Part shown: positions 1-8,026 of the stretch, in pieces
How positions within the stretch are numbered: position 1 is the stretch's first letter
Layout of the letters: each line of letters starts with the position of its first letter
Assembly (NCBI RefSeq): GCF_026421305.1
Contig: NZ_JAPJBQ010000003.1
Coordinates: 520,646 to 584,645, forward strand
Origin: Dyella silvae
Lineage (GTDB): Bacteria; Pseudomonadota; Gammaproteobacteria; Xanthomonadales; Rhodanobacteraceae
Direction of reading: 5' to 3'
Length of the DNA stretch: 64,000 nucleotides
The notes under the pieces: generated by a model
The model's input: the letters and a program-made list of their open reading frames with translations, nothing else
The model's database searches: none
What the model was told of the DNA's origin: nothing
Position numbers and translations under genes: made by a program

Positions 1-335
1 AAGGGCTGCTGCGTGATACGGATGGACTGGTGGTCTCCGGCACCATGACCAACCTGTTCGCCGTCATCGATGGCGTGCTGGTGACACCGGCAGTGGACCG
101 TTGTGGTGTGGCCGGGGTTGCCCGTGCTGAAGTGCTGGCCTTCCGGCCTGACGCGCAAGTGGTGGCTCTGCGAGATGAAGATCTGGCGCGAGCCAGTGAA
201 GTCTTCCTCAGCTCCAGCGTCCGGGGCATTCTGCCTGTTCAGGCCGTGGACGATACCGTGTATGTTCCCGGCCCAGTCACTCGTGCCTTGCAATGGCATT
301 GGCACGACCTGGGATTCCCTATGGAGCAGGCATGA
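1..335 (+). CDS. pabC: Aminodeoxychorismate lyase, C-terminal part (cut by window edge)
   Basis: The frame is open from base 3 to the stop at 333-335, so about 110 C-terminal residues are visible and the N-terminus lies outside the window. The residues GLVVSGTMTNLF followed by EVFLSSSVRGILPV are the second half of a class IV PLP aminotransferase fold as in PabC. PabC releases pyruvate from 4-amino-4-deoxychorismate to give p-aminobenzoate for folate synthesis. The catalytic lysine is upstream of the window and cannot be checked. The stop overlaps the next gene (ATGA), matching the common pabC-mltG-tmk-holB order, which supports pabC over branched-chain or D-amino-acid aminotransferases of the same fold. 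Confidence 0.85.
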   Translation, partial: GLLRDTDGLVVSGTMTNLFAVIDGVLVTPAVDRCGVAGVARAEVLAFRPDAQVVALRDEDLARASEVFLSSSVRGILPVQAVDDTVYVPGPVTRALQWHWHDLGFPMEQA

Positions 336-1369
336 GGCAGAACAAGATGCAGGGGCGTGCGCTGTGGCGTGGCCTGATTGTGCTGGTATTGCTGGCGGTG
401 GCGGGCAGCCTGATCTATGGCTGGATGGACTATCAGCGATTTGTCGGCACGCCGCTCGCTATATCTGCGCAAACGCCGAGCGTCGATGTGGCCAAGGGCA
501 GCAATTTACGCGACGTGGTGGGTCAGTTGCGCGAGCAACATGTCACCCGCACGGGGCCGCTGTACTGGCGCGTGCTTGCTGAGCAATTGCGCGTGGCCGG
601 GCGATTGCACGCGGGCGAGTACGCACTGACGGCGGGCATGACGCCACGCGACCTGTTGCTCAACATGGCCGCGGGGAAAGTACTGCAGCGCAACTTCACC
701 ATCGTCGATGGCTGGAATTTTCGCGATCTGCGCCAGGCGCTGGCCAAGGCCGACCGGCTGCGGCAGGACGGTGCGGGTCTGGACGATGCCGCGCTGATGG
801 CGAAGATCGGTGCGACGGGTGAAATGCCTGAGGGGCGCTTTCTTCCCGAAACCTACGCCTATGTGAAGGGCGACAGCGATCTGGATATTCTGCGCCGCGC
901 GCATGCCGCGATGGTAAAGATGCTCGATACGCTGTGGGCGCAGCGCGACAAGGATCTGCCGCTGGCTACGCCTTACGACGCGTTGATTCTCGCCTCGATC
1001 GTGGAGAAAGAGACGGGCAGGGCGGACGAGCGTGCGCGCATCGCTGGCGTGTTCGTTCGCCGCTTGCAGACGCACATGCTGCTGCAGACTGACCCTACCG
1101 TCATCTACGGCATGGGTGATGCGTATGCCGGCAACATCCACAAATCGGACCTCACCACCGACACGCCGTACAACACCTATACCCGTCCCGGTCTGCCGCC
1201 GACGCCGATTGCCATGCCCGGCAAGCCGGCCATCGATGCGGCGCTTCATCCTGCCGCGGGCACGGAGTTGTACTTTGTGGCGAAGGGTGACGGCACCCAT
1301 GTGTTCTCCACAACGCTGGACGAGCACAATCACAACGTTGCCTGCTATCAGTTGAAGCGCTGCCAATGA
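332..1369 (+). CDS. mltG: Endolytic murein transglycosylase MltG
   Basis: This is a 345-residue YceG-family protein. The start chosen is the ATG overlapping the pabC stop; an in-frame ATG at 293 would add 13 residues inside pabC and is less likely. One N-terminal membrane segment (about residues 12-30) anchors a periplasmic LysM-like part and the YceG catalytic domain. The catalytic glutamate sits in ILASIVEKETG (about residue 225, equivalent to E218 of E. coli MltG), followed by the LQTDPTVIYG and YNTYTRPGLPPTPI blocks typical of the family. MltG cuts nascent glycan strands and is thought to set their length. It overlaps tmk by 4 bases. Confidence 0.96.
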   Translation: MRQNKMQGRALWRGLIVLVLLAVAGSLIYGWMDYQRFVGTPLAISAQTPSVDVAKGSNLRDVVGQLREQHVTRTGPLYWRVLAEQLRVAGRLHAGEYALTAGMTPRDLLLNMAAGKVLQRNFTIVDGWNFRDLRQALAKADRLRQDGAGLDDAALMAKIGATGEMPEGRFLPETYAYVKGDSDLDILRRAHAAMVKMLDTLWAQRDKDLPLATPYDALILASIVEKETGRADERARIAGVFVRRLQTHMLLQTDPTVIYGMGDAYAGNIHKSDLTTDTPYNTYTRPGLPPTPIAMPGKPAIDAALHPAAGTELYFVAKGDGTHVFSTTLDEHNHNVACYQLKRCQ

Positions 1370-2016
1370 CATCACCGGCAAGGACACCGAGAGGAAAGCT
1401 CATCACGCTCGAAGGGGGCGAGGGTGCTGGCAAGAGCACCTTGCTCGCGGGGCTGCGCCAGCATCTGGTGGAGCAGGGCGTTGACCTGGTGCTGACGCGC
1501 GAGCCTGGCGGTACGCCACTCGGCGAGGCCGTGCGTGCCATCGTGCTTGATCCCGCACTCAGGGGCATGAGTGCCGAGACGGAACTGCTGCTGATGTTTG
1601 CTTCCCGCGCCCAGCTGGTGCGCGAATGTATCGAGCCGGCGCTGGCGGCTGGCCGTTGGGTGCTGTGCGACCGCTTCACGGATGCCAGTTACGCGTATCA
1701 GGGTGGCGGCCGCGGTATGCCGGTGGAACGCATCGCGACGCTCGAGCAATGGGCGGCCGATGGTCTGACGCCAGATCTCACCCTGCTACTTGATCTCCCC
1801 GTGGCAACCGGGCGCGCACGCGCTGCCGGCCGTGGCGAGGCAGATCGCATCGAGGCCGAGGCGGATGGTTTCTTCGAGCGCGTGCGCGCGGCGTATCGTG
1901 CGCGGGCTGCGGCCGAGCCCGGTCGTTTCCGCGTCATCGATGCCAGCCAGACACCTGCTGAGGTATTGGCTGCCGCCATCGAAGCCACCCGTCATCTGTT
2001 TGGAGCTATTGCGTGA
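1366..2016 (+). CDS. tmk: Thymidylate kinase
   Basis: At 216 residues this has the usual Tmk length. It phosphorylates dTMP to dTDP with ATP for DNA synthesis. Visible motifs are the P-loop GGEGAGKST (residues 17-25), the substrate-binding stretch LTREPGGTPLGE, the DRF motif in VLCDRFTDASYAYQGGGR, and a lid around GRGEADRIE. The start ATG overlaps the mltG stop (ATGA) and the stop overlaps the holB start (GTGA), so the three genes are almost certainly translationally coupled. Confidence 0.97.
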   Translation: MTSPARTPRGKLITLEGGEGAGKSTLLAGLRQHLVEQGVDLVLTREPGGTPLGEAVRAIVLDPALRGMSAETELLLMFASRAQLVRECIEPALAAGRWVLCDRFTDASYAYQGGGRGMPVERIATLEQWAADGLTPDLTLLLDLPVATGRARAAGRGEADRIEAEADGFFERVRAAYRARAAAEPGRFRVIDASQTPAEVLAAAIEATRHLFGAIA

Positions 2017-2948
2017 ACACCATGCCCTGGCACGCCGAGCACTGGTCGCGACTGCAGGCGCGCCGCACGCGTGATGCCATGCCTCATGCCTTGTTGCTGT
2101 GCGGGCCTGCCGGTCTCGGCAAGCGCGACTTCATGCATCGCTTTGCGCAAGGCTTGTTGTGCACGCAGGCGCCGGACGGCGAGCCTTGCGGGCAATGCCG
2201 TAGCTGCCAGTTGTTTGCGGCAGGCACGCACCCGGACTACGCCGTGCTCACGTTCGGCCTGCGCAAGGATGGTGTCCAGCGCAGCGAGATCGTTGTCGAC
2301 CAGATTCGTGAACTGTCGGCGCGGCTGGCCATGGCCAGCCAGTTCGGCGGCTGGCAGATCGTGTGCATCGATCCTGCCGACGCGATGAATGCGGCGGCGG
2401 CCAATGCCTTGCTCAAAACGCTGGAAGAGCCATCGCCACAGACGTTGTTGCTGCTGGTTGCCGATGCGCCATGGCGCTTGCCGCAGACTATTCGCAGTCG
2501 CTGTCAGCGCATCGAATTTCACTTGCCATCACGAGACGAGGCGCTCGACTGGCTGCAGCACCAGGGTGTGAAGGATGCAGCCACAGCGCTGGACGCTGCC
2601 GGCGGTAATCCGGGACTCGCACGTGCGTGGGGAGAAGAGGGGGCGCTGGCGCGTCGCCAGGAAGTCCGCAAGGATCTGGGCGCGCTGGCCGCCGGTCGCG
2701 GCGAAGCGATGGAAGTGGCTAAGCGCTGGCTCGACAACGAACCCGAACAGCGTTTGTGGTTCGCTGCCCAGGCGGTGGCGGATGAGGCCCGGACGCGTGC
2801 GGCGGCAGGCGCGGGTCCGCTGGTCAGTCAGCTGGATGCCGAAGGGTTGGATCGGTGGTACATGGCCGCCAACCGTGCGCGCGAATCGCTGCGCGGACCG
2901 TTGCGTGGCGATCTGGTACTGCTGGAACTGCTGGCCTCCTGGCGTTGA
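2013..2948 (+). CDS. holB: DNA polymerase III delta-prime subunit
   Basis: This 311-residue AAA+ protein is the delta-prime subunit of the clamp loader. It carries GPAGLGKRDF in the P-loop position (residues 31-40) and four zinc-binding cysteines (C50, C59, C62, C65), followed by THPD. The NAAAANALLKTLEEPSP segment is the conserved sensor region. The start taken is GTG at 2013, which overlaps the tmk stop; an ATG three codons later (2022) is the alternative. The clamp loader places the beta sliding clamp on primed DNA. It is last in the overlapping pabC-mltG-tmk-holB group; the next gene begins 82 bases later. Confidence 0.94.
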   Translation: MNTMPWHAEHWSRLQARRTRDAMPHALLLCGPAGLGKRDFMHRFAQGLLCTQAPDGEPCGQCRSCQLFAAGTHPDYAVLTFGLRKDGVQRSEIVVDQIRELSARLAMASQFGGWQIVCIDPADAMNAAAANALLKTLEEPSPQTLLLLVADAPWRLPQTIRSRCQRIEFHLPSRDEALDWLQHQGVKDAATALDAAGGNPGLARAWGEEGALARRQEVRKDLGALAAGRGEAMEVAKRWLDNEPEQRLWFAAQAVADEARTRAAAGAGPLVSQLDAEGLDRWYMAANRARESLRGPLRGDLVLLELLASWR

Positions 2949-3030
2949 TCCGCCTTTTGCACGGAATGCCAGAGTGTCCACTGATACGCTGGGAAAGCCT
3001 TGTGACAGGCCGTCTGCCTACCCTGACGAG

Positions 3031-4653
3031 ATGACGTTTTCCCCGCAACGCCGCCTCCCTGTTTGGTCCTGGCTATCCCTCCTCATCCTGCTGGTCATGC
3101 GACTGGCATGGCTTAACGCGTACGCGCTCAACTCCGACGAAGCGCAGCACGCGCATGTGGCGTGGGCCTGGACGCAAGGGCTGCTGCCGTATCGCGATGT
3201 TTTCGATAATCACGGCCCGTTATTCAGTTGGTTGCATTCCCCGCTGCTGGGTTGGCTGGACGGTCGCGTCGATGTCCTGACCTGGCTGCGGCTGGCGATG
3301 CAGGTTTGGTACGTCGTCGCGCTGGGTGCCGTTGGCTGGATGGCATCTCGCCTTTACGGCTGGCGCGTGGCCGCGGTGACGATGCTGGTGGCGGGACTGT
3401 TTCCTCGCTTTTTTATCGTCAGCGGCCAGTTCCGCACGGACGATATGTGGATGGCGATGTGGCTGCTCGGTCTGGCCTTTGTCGCCGGCGCGCCGCCGCG
3501 TGCATGGCGCTATTTCATGATGGGGTTGTCCATCGGGTGCGCGCTGTCGGTATCGCAGAAGACGCTGGTGCTGATCGCCACGGCGCTGGTGGCTGCCGTG
3601 GTCGTTCGCTGGCTGCGTCCGTCCGGCACGCCGCGTACCGGTATCCGGTGCTGGCTGGCGGCCCTGGCTGGGCTGCTGCTGGTGCCGGCCATCTTCACGT
3701 TATGGCTGGCGGCGCACGGTGTGCTGGGCGATGCGTGGTATGGGCTGGCCGGTTACAACGTGGGTGGCGGCGCAACCAAGCGTCATGCCGCGCAGCAGTT
3801 ACTGTGGTTCCTGATCCTTGCGGCGATGCTGCTGGTGTTGTGCGTGCGCCAGGTGCGACGACGCGCCTTGCCGGAATTTGACTGGACCGTCTTTTTCGTT
3901 CTCCAGGGCGGCCTGTTTCTTCTGCTGATCTGGTTCGTCTGGCCGCTCATCACCAAGCAGGATTTTCTGCCGGTGTTGCCCACGCTCACACTGGCGATCG
4001 TGGGTGGGCTGTCCGGCTGGCGCTGGTTGCAGCAACGACCGCAGCTTCGCAGCTCGTTGGTGGTGTTGGCGCTGGCCATTGAGTTCGTGACTCTGATTGC
4101 TTACGCGCCGCCCTGGCGGGACGAGCTGGTGGCGCAGCGAGCCGAACTGACGATGGTGCTTCATTACACTGATCCGGGCGATACCGTGATGGATCCCAAG
4201 GGCGACACGATTTTTCGTGCGCGTCCTTACTACCCGGTCATCGAAAGCCTGGCCATGCTCAGGCTGCGGCGCGGGCAGATGGCCGACACCATTGCCGACG
4301 ATCTGGTAAATCATCAGACCATGCTGGTGGTGGCGCGCCGCCTTCCTCGCGAAACGGCCGGCTTCGTCATGCGCAACTATGTGCCCGCAGGCGGCGATGT
4401 GATGGTGGCAGGCCGTATCCTTTCCACGCCTGCCACTGAGCAGACCATCGAAGTAAGTGTGCCGGGAGACTACGTAGTGACGGATGGCCATCAACGGTTG
4501 AGCGGCAGCCTCGACGGCGGGCCGGTGGCCGATCACTGGGTGATGGCGCCCGGCGTTCATCATCTCGCGCTGAATTCCGGTGCCCCGGTGGCCATGGTGT
4601 GGACCCAGGCCTTCGACCGCGGCTGGCGCCCCTTGTTGCCAGAGAGGCTCTGA
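3031..4653 (+). CDS. Polytopic GT-C glycosyltransferase (GT39/ArnT-like)
   Basis: This is a 540-residue membrane protein with roughly nine to eleven hydrophobic segments and a soluble C-terminal part of about 150 residues. After the first membrane segment comes an acidic NSDEA motif (residues 34-38) and then PYRDVFDNHGPL, the layout of GT-C enzymes that use polyprenyl-phosphate sugars. The acceptor and sugar cannot be read from the sequence. The frame runs open further upstream, but the ATG at 3031 puts the hydrophobic start at the normal place. It is followed two bases after its stop by a PIG-L deacetylase, so the pair is probably co-transcribed. The pair sits between holB and pilZ, which are neighbours in Pseudomonas. 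Confidence 0.8.
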   Translation: MTFSPQRRLPVWSWLSLLILLVMRLAWLNAYALNSDEAQHAHVAWAWTQGLLPYRDVFDNHGPLFSWLHSPLLGWLDGRVDVLTWLRLAMQVWYVVALGAVGWMASRLYGWRVAAVTMLVAGLFPRFFIVSGQFRTDDMWMAMWLLGLAFVAGAPPRAWRYFMMGLSIGCALSVSQKTLVLIATALVAAVVVRWLRPSGTPRTGIRCWLAALAGLLLVPAIFTLWLAAHGVLGDAWYGLAGYNVGGGATKRHAAQQLLWFLILAAMLLVLCVRQVRRRALPEFDWTVFFVLQGGLFLLLIWFVWPLITKQDFLPVLPTLTLAIVGGLSGWRWLQQRPQLRSSLVVLALAIEFVTLIAYAPPWRDELVAQRAELTMVLHYTDPGDTVMDPKGDTIFRARPYYPVIESLAMLRLRRGQMADTIADDLVNHQTMLVVARRLPRETAGFVMRNYVPAGGDVMVAGRILSTPATEQTIEVSVPGDYVVTDGHQRLSGSLDGGPVADHWVMAPGVHHLALNSGAPVAMVWTQAFDRGWRPLLPERL

Positions 4654-4654
4654 T

Positions 4655-5578
4655 ATGGCGTTGAGCCTGAACGCCGGCACGCGCCTGCTGGTCATTGCCC
4701 CGCACCCGGATGATGAGTCGATCGCCACCGGCGAACTGATCCAGCAGGTGCGCCAGGCAGGCGGCGAAGTTCGAATCCTGCTGCTTACCAATGGCGACAA
4801 CAATCCATGGCCACAGCGGTGGGTCGAGAAGCGCCTGCACATTGGCACCGATGAGCGGCGTCGATGGGGTGAGCGTCGCCGGGGCGAAGTGGCCAAGGCC
4901 CTGGCGCAGTTGGGGGTGGAGGCGTCGTCGTTTGAGGCGTTGAGCTGGCCCGATATGGGGGTTACGGATCGCCTACATGACGCACTGGCACCCTCGTTGG
5001 CCGCCATCACTGCCAGCCTGGAGGCCTGCCAGCCGAATCTGGTTGCCTTGCCGTCCCTGGGGGATCACCACCCGGATCACAGTGCGGCCCATGTCATCAC
5101 CCGCCTGGCGGTCGACAGCTGGCAGGGGAAGGCCCCCCGGTTGCTCGCTTATCTGGTCCACGGCCGTGAAAGTCAGGTGACCGGCAAGGTGAAGCTCGAC
5201 TCCTCGGTGGGGCTGCACGCCAACAAACTGGCCGCGCTGACCTGTCATCAAAGTCAGATGGCACTCAGCGGCAAACGTATGCGGCGCCTGGCGGACAGGG
5301 CCGAGCGTTACCAGTGGGTGAAGAGCATGGACCGAGGTACCGCCGTGCTGCCGTGGGAGCCTTCGCCGGTCCTGCAGCCCTGGATGCACCTGACCATGGC
5401 CGATCACAGCGGCGTGCGTAGCTGGCCGTGGCATCGGGCACCGCTGGCCCGCGATGGGCAGGGGCGGTACGTGCTGCACGGGTTGGCGGACGATGTCTCG
5501 GGGCCCCGCTTTGCCAAGCTCCATATGAACGTTCCGTCGCCCTGGATCTTCGACCGCTGGGGCTGGTGCGAGCTCTAG
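4655..5578 (+). CDS. PIG-L (LmbE-like) zinc-dependent deacetylase
   Basis: This 307-residue protein carries the PIG-L/LmbE signatures. The first is APHPDDESIATG, with probable zinc ligands H17 and D20 and general base D19. The second is HHPDHSAAH at about 139-147. The family removes acetyl groups from N-acetyl-sugars such as GlcNAc-phosphatidylinositol, GlcNAc-inositol and lipid-linked GlcNAc. No signal peptide is visible, so cytoplasmic action is likely. The ATG at 4655 is two bases after the stop of the upstream glycosyltransferase, which suggests coupled translation and a joint role in making a de-N-acetylated glycan. The substrate is unknown. Confidence 0.85.
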   Translation: MALSLNAGTRLLVIAPHPDDESIATGELIQQVRQAGGEVRILLLTNGDNNPWPQRWVEKRLHIGTDERRRWGERRRGEVAKALAQLGVEASSFEALSWPDMGVTDRLHDALAPSLAAITASLEACQPNLVALPSLGDHHPDHSAAHVITRLAVDSWQGKAPRLLAYLVHGRESQVTGKVKLDSSVGLHANKLAALTCHQSQMALSGKRMRRLADRAERYQWVKSMDRGTAVLPWEPSPVLQPWMHLTMADHSGVRSWPWHRAPLARDGQGRYVLHGLADDVSGPRFAKLHMNVPSPWIFDRWGWCEL

Positions 5579-5699
5579 CGCGACAAGCTCGCCCTAGGCT
5601 CCCGTCACATTCTCTCGACAGGTCGCTTGTCGCCCCGGCGTCACGCTCGTTAGGATGCTCATCCGGGGCGCTTGCTCCGAGCGGTTTGCAGGAGCAACC

Positions 5700-6056
5700 A
5701 TGAATCCGGTCATCGGCGCCCGCCAGGGCATTATTTCTTTGAAGATCAAGGACACGGCGTCGCTGTACAACGCCTACATGCCTTATTTGAAGAACGGTGG
5801 CCTGTTTGCGCCCACCGCCCAGAAGTACGCCCTGGGCGATGAAGTGGTGCTGCTGATCAACCTGACCGACGAAGGTGAACGCCTGTCGGTGGCAGGCAAG
5901 GTGGTCTGGGTCACCCCGGTTGGCGCACAGGGCAATCGCACCGCCGGCATCGGCGTGCAGTTCAACGAGAGCTCCGATGGCGAAGTGGCCCGCACCCGCA
6001 TCGAGAACCTTCTGGTGGGTATGACCGGGTCTGAGCGCCCGACGCACACGATGTGA
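5700..6056 (+). CDS. pilZ: PilZ domain protein, type IV pilus assembly
   Basis: This is a 118-residue single-domain PilZ protein. The ATG at 5700 is preceded by AGGAG and gives the conserved N-terminus; the ATG at 5655 lacks such a site. It has VAGKVVWVTPVG and GIGVQFNE, which are typical of the founding PilZ of type IV pili. It lacks the RxxxR and D/NxSxxG residues that bind cyclic di-GMP, as known for PilZ of Pseudomonas and Xanthomonas, where it acts through protein contacts in pilus biogenesis. In Pseudomonas pilZ follows holB; here two genes intervene. Confidence 0.9.
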   Translation: MNPVIGARQGIISLKIKDTASLYNAYMPYLKNGGLFAPTAQKYALGDEVVLLINLTDEGERLSVAGKVVWVTPVGAQGNRTAGIGVQFNESSDGEVARTRIENLLVGMTGSERPTHTM

Positions 6057-6178
6057 GCTTCCGCTCACTGGGGGGGGCATCCGCCCGCCTGTAAGACCTT
6101 GGTAGTAATACCTTGCGCAGCCGTCGAATCAGGCTCGCGCGAGCGTATGCAAACCCTCTTGAAAATACCGGTCAAGGC

Positions 6179-6206
6179 TTGTTGTTGTTAAGCGCGCTGA
6201 TACAAT
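6179..6206 (+). promoter_or_regulatory. Candidate sigma-70 promoter of the nuo operon
   Basis: TTGTTG (6179-6184) and TACAAT (6201-6206) are separated by 16 bases. The -10 box matches the consensus at five of six positions. It lies about 170 bases upstream of nuoA, the first gene of the operon. The start site is inferred near 6213. Confidence 0.5.
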
Positions 6207-6342
6207 GTCGCGATTCCCGACTCTGATCGTGGAAAGTCGGACGTTCACTGCTGTCCCTGGCATGTGACCGTACTGCATAACTCATGGCCTTCATCGGCCT
6301 GCTGAATCCGGTTCCGGACCGTTTCCCCCGACGGTCACTGAT

Positions 6343-6363
6343 GCGCCAATGAAGGCGCGGAGG
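6343..6363 (+). promoter_or_regulatory. Hairpin abutting the nuoA ribosome binding site
   Basis: GCGCC (6343-6347) pairs with GGCGC (6354-6358) across the 6-base loop AATGAA, and the GGAGG Shine-Dalgarno sequence begins at 6359, immediately after the stem. The nuoA start is GTG at 6375, 11 bases beyond. The structure could restrict ribosome access, but a 5-bp stem in GC-rich DNA may also be incidental. Confidence 0.35.
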
Positions 6364-6374
6364 TACGTTTCACC

Positions 6375-6731
6375 GTGCTTGCCGAATACTGGCCCATTCT
6401 GCTGTTCATCGGCGTTGCCGCCGGCCTTGGCGTGGTGCTGCTGGCCATTGGCCTGCTAGCTGGCCCCCGTCGTCCCGAAGCGGAAAAGCTTTCGCCCTAC
6501 GAGTGCGGCTTCGAGGCCTTCGAAGACGCGCGTATGCGTTTTGACGTGCGCTACTACTTGCTGGCGATTCTCTTCATCATTTTCGATCTGGAAATCGCCT
6601 TTCTGTTCCCGTGGGCAGTGGTGTTCCAGAAGATCGGCATCATCGCGCTGATTGAAATGGCGCTGTTCCTGCTGCTGCTGGTCATTGGTTTTGCTTACGT
6701 GTGGAAGAAGGGAGCACTGGAATGGGAGTGA
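6375..6731 (+). CDS. nuoA: NADH-quinone oxidoreductase subunit A
   Basis: This 118-residue membrane subunit of complex I has three hydrophobic helices and the conserved [20 protein letters not shown] segment, whose cysteine lies in the loop near the quinone site. The GTG start at 6375 follows GGAGG at 6359-6363. It is first of the 14 nuo genes in canonical order. The last ten bases overlap nuoB. NuoA sits in the membrane arm next to NuoH and NuoJ. Confidence 0.96.
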   Translation: MLAEYWPILLFIGVAAGLGVVLLAIGLLAGPRRPEAEKLSPYECGFEAFEDARMRFDVRYYLLAILFIIFDLEIAFLFPWAVVFQKIGIIALIEMALFLLLLVIGFAYVWKKGALEWE

Positions 6732-7279
6732 TCTCGTCCCTCGACCGGGTGATGCACAACCCGCAGCCGTTGAACCTGGTGGACGACATTCTGCGTCCGG
6801 CCGAGGACAACCCCGTTATCCAGCGCGGCTTCGCCACCACCAGCGTCGACGCGCTGATGAACTGGGCACGCACCGGTTCGATGTGGCCGATGACCTTTGG
6901 TCTCGCCTGTTGCGCCGTGGAAATGATGCATGCCGGCGCCGCGCGCCTGGATCTGGACCGCTACGGCGTGGTGTTCCGTCCGAGTCCGCGCCAGTCCGAC
7001 GTGATGATCGTGGCCGGCACCCTCGTCAACAAGATGGCCCCGGCGCTGCGCAAGGTCTACGACCAGATGCCGGATCCCAAGTGGGTCATCTCCATGGGTA
7101 GCTGCGCCAATGGTGGCGGCTATTACCACTACTCGTATTCGGTGGTGCGCGGCTGCGATCGCATCGTGCCGGTGGACATCTACGTGCCGGGCTGCCCGCC
7201 GACGGCCGAAGCGCTGATCCACGGCATTCTGCAGTTGCAGAAGAAGATCCGCCGCACCAACACCATCGCGCGTTCTTAA
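6722..7279 (+). CDS. nuoB: NADH-quinone oxidoreductase subunit B
   Basis: NuoB (185 residues) carries the terminal [4Fe-4S] cluster N2 that passes electrons to quinone. The ligands are visible in [11 protein letters not shown] (the tandem cysteines), [12 protein letters not shown] and [12 protein letters not shown]. The ATG at 6722 is preferred over one at 6701 because [11 protein letters not shown] is the normal N-terminus and the start overlaps the nuoA end. It works with NuoC and NuoD in the connecting part of complex I. Confidence 0.97.
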   Translation: MGVISSLDRVMHNPQPLNLVDDILRPAEDNPVIQRGFATTSVDALMNWARTGSMWPMTFGLACCAVEMMHAGAARLDLDRYGVVFRPSPRQSDVMIVAGTLVNKMAPALRKVYDQMPDPKWVISMGSCANGGGYYHYSYSVVRGCDRIVPVDIYVPGCPPTAEALIHGILQLQKKIRRTNTIARS

Positions 7280-7295
7280 AAGGCGCAGCTGAGCC

Positions 7296-8024
7296 ATGAC
7301 TGATACTCCGATCAACTCGCTGGCCGAGCGCCTGTCTGCGCGATTCGGCGACACGCTGAAGATCAGCGTCGCCCGCAATGAAGTCACCGCTGAAGTGGCC
7401 GCTGCCGATCTGCTCGCAGTGGCCGTCGCGCTGCGTGATGAGGCACCGTTCCGTTTCGGCGTGCCGATCGACGTCTGCGGCGTCGACTACATGAGCTACG
7501 GCCAGACCGAGTGGGACACGGAAACCGTGTCCGGCACCGGCTTCTCGCGTGGCGTGGAAGGCGAGGCCATGGGCCGTTTCGCGTGGTCCGACCGTCCGCG
7601 TCCCGATACGCTGCCGAATCGCTTTGCGTCCGTCGTGCACCTCCTGTCGCTGGAAAACAATCAGCGTTTGCGCCTGCGCGTCTTCTGCGAAGACGACACG
7701 CTGCCGGTGGTGCCGTCGCTGACCGGCATCTGGCCGGGCGTGAACTGGTTCGAGCGCGAGTCGTTCGACCTGTTCGGCATTGTTTACGAAGGCCATCCGG
7801 ACCTGCGCCGCATCCTCACCGACTACGGTTTCGTGGGTCATCCGTTCCGCAAGGATTTCCCGCTGATCGGCAACGTCGAAGTGCGCTACGACCCCGAGCA
7901 GAAGCGCGTGGTGTACGAACCCGTGTCGATCGAACCGCGTGTGCTGGTGCCGCGCGTCATCCGTGACGATGCCGACCTGCTGCAGGCCAAGGCCGAAGCA
8001 GCCGATAACTGGCGGAACAACTGA
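7296..8024 (+). CDS. nuoC: NADH-quinone oxidoreductase subunit C
   Basis: This 242-residue protein belongs to the 30-kDa complex I subunit family. The signature [22 protein letters not shown] is present as [12 protein letters not shown] plus [14 protein letters not shown]. NuoC is a hydrophilic subunit of the peripheral arm and holds no cofactor. It is separate from NuoD here, unlike the fused NuoCD of E. coli. It lies 16 bases after nuoB and 2 bases before nuoD. Confidence 0.97.
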   Translation: MTDTPINSLAERLSARFGDTLKISVARNEVTAEVAAADLLAVAVALRDEAPFRFGVPIDVCGVDYMSYGQTEWDTETVSGTGFSRGVEGEAMGRFAWSDRPRPDTLPNRFASVVHLLSLENNQRLRLRVFCEDDTLPVVPSLTGIWPGVNWFERESFDLFGIVYEGHPDLRRILTDYGFVGHPFRKDFPLIGNVEVRYDPEQKRVVYEPVSIEPRVLVPRVIRDDADLLQAKAEAADNWRNN

Positions 8025-8026
8025 TC

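Larger units (their letters stand above)
6057..6374 (+). promoter_or_regulatory. pilZ-nuoA intergenic region and nuo leader (318 bases)
   Basis: No coding sequence is apparent here. The stretch starts with an 8-G run (6070-6077). It contains the nuo promoter candidate (6179-6206), then a leader of about 160 nt with a 6-bp hairpin (CCGACT 6217-6222 with AGTCGG 6235-6240) and a 5-bp hairpin directly abutting the nuoA Shine-Dalgarno sequence. Confidence 0.6.

Noticed and set aside
6070..6077. Run of eight G after pilZ as a phase-variable tract
   Set aside because: It lies in intergenic DNA with no gene frame or promoter spacing it could switch.
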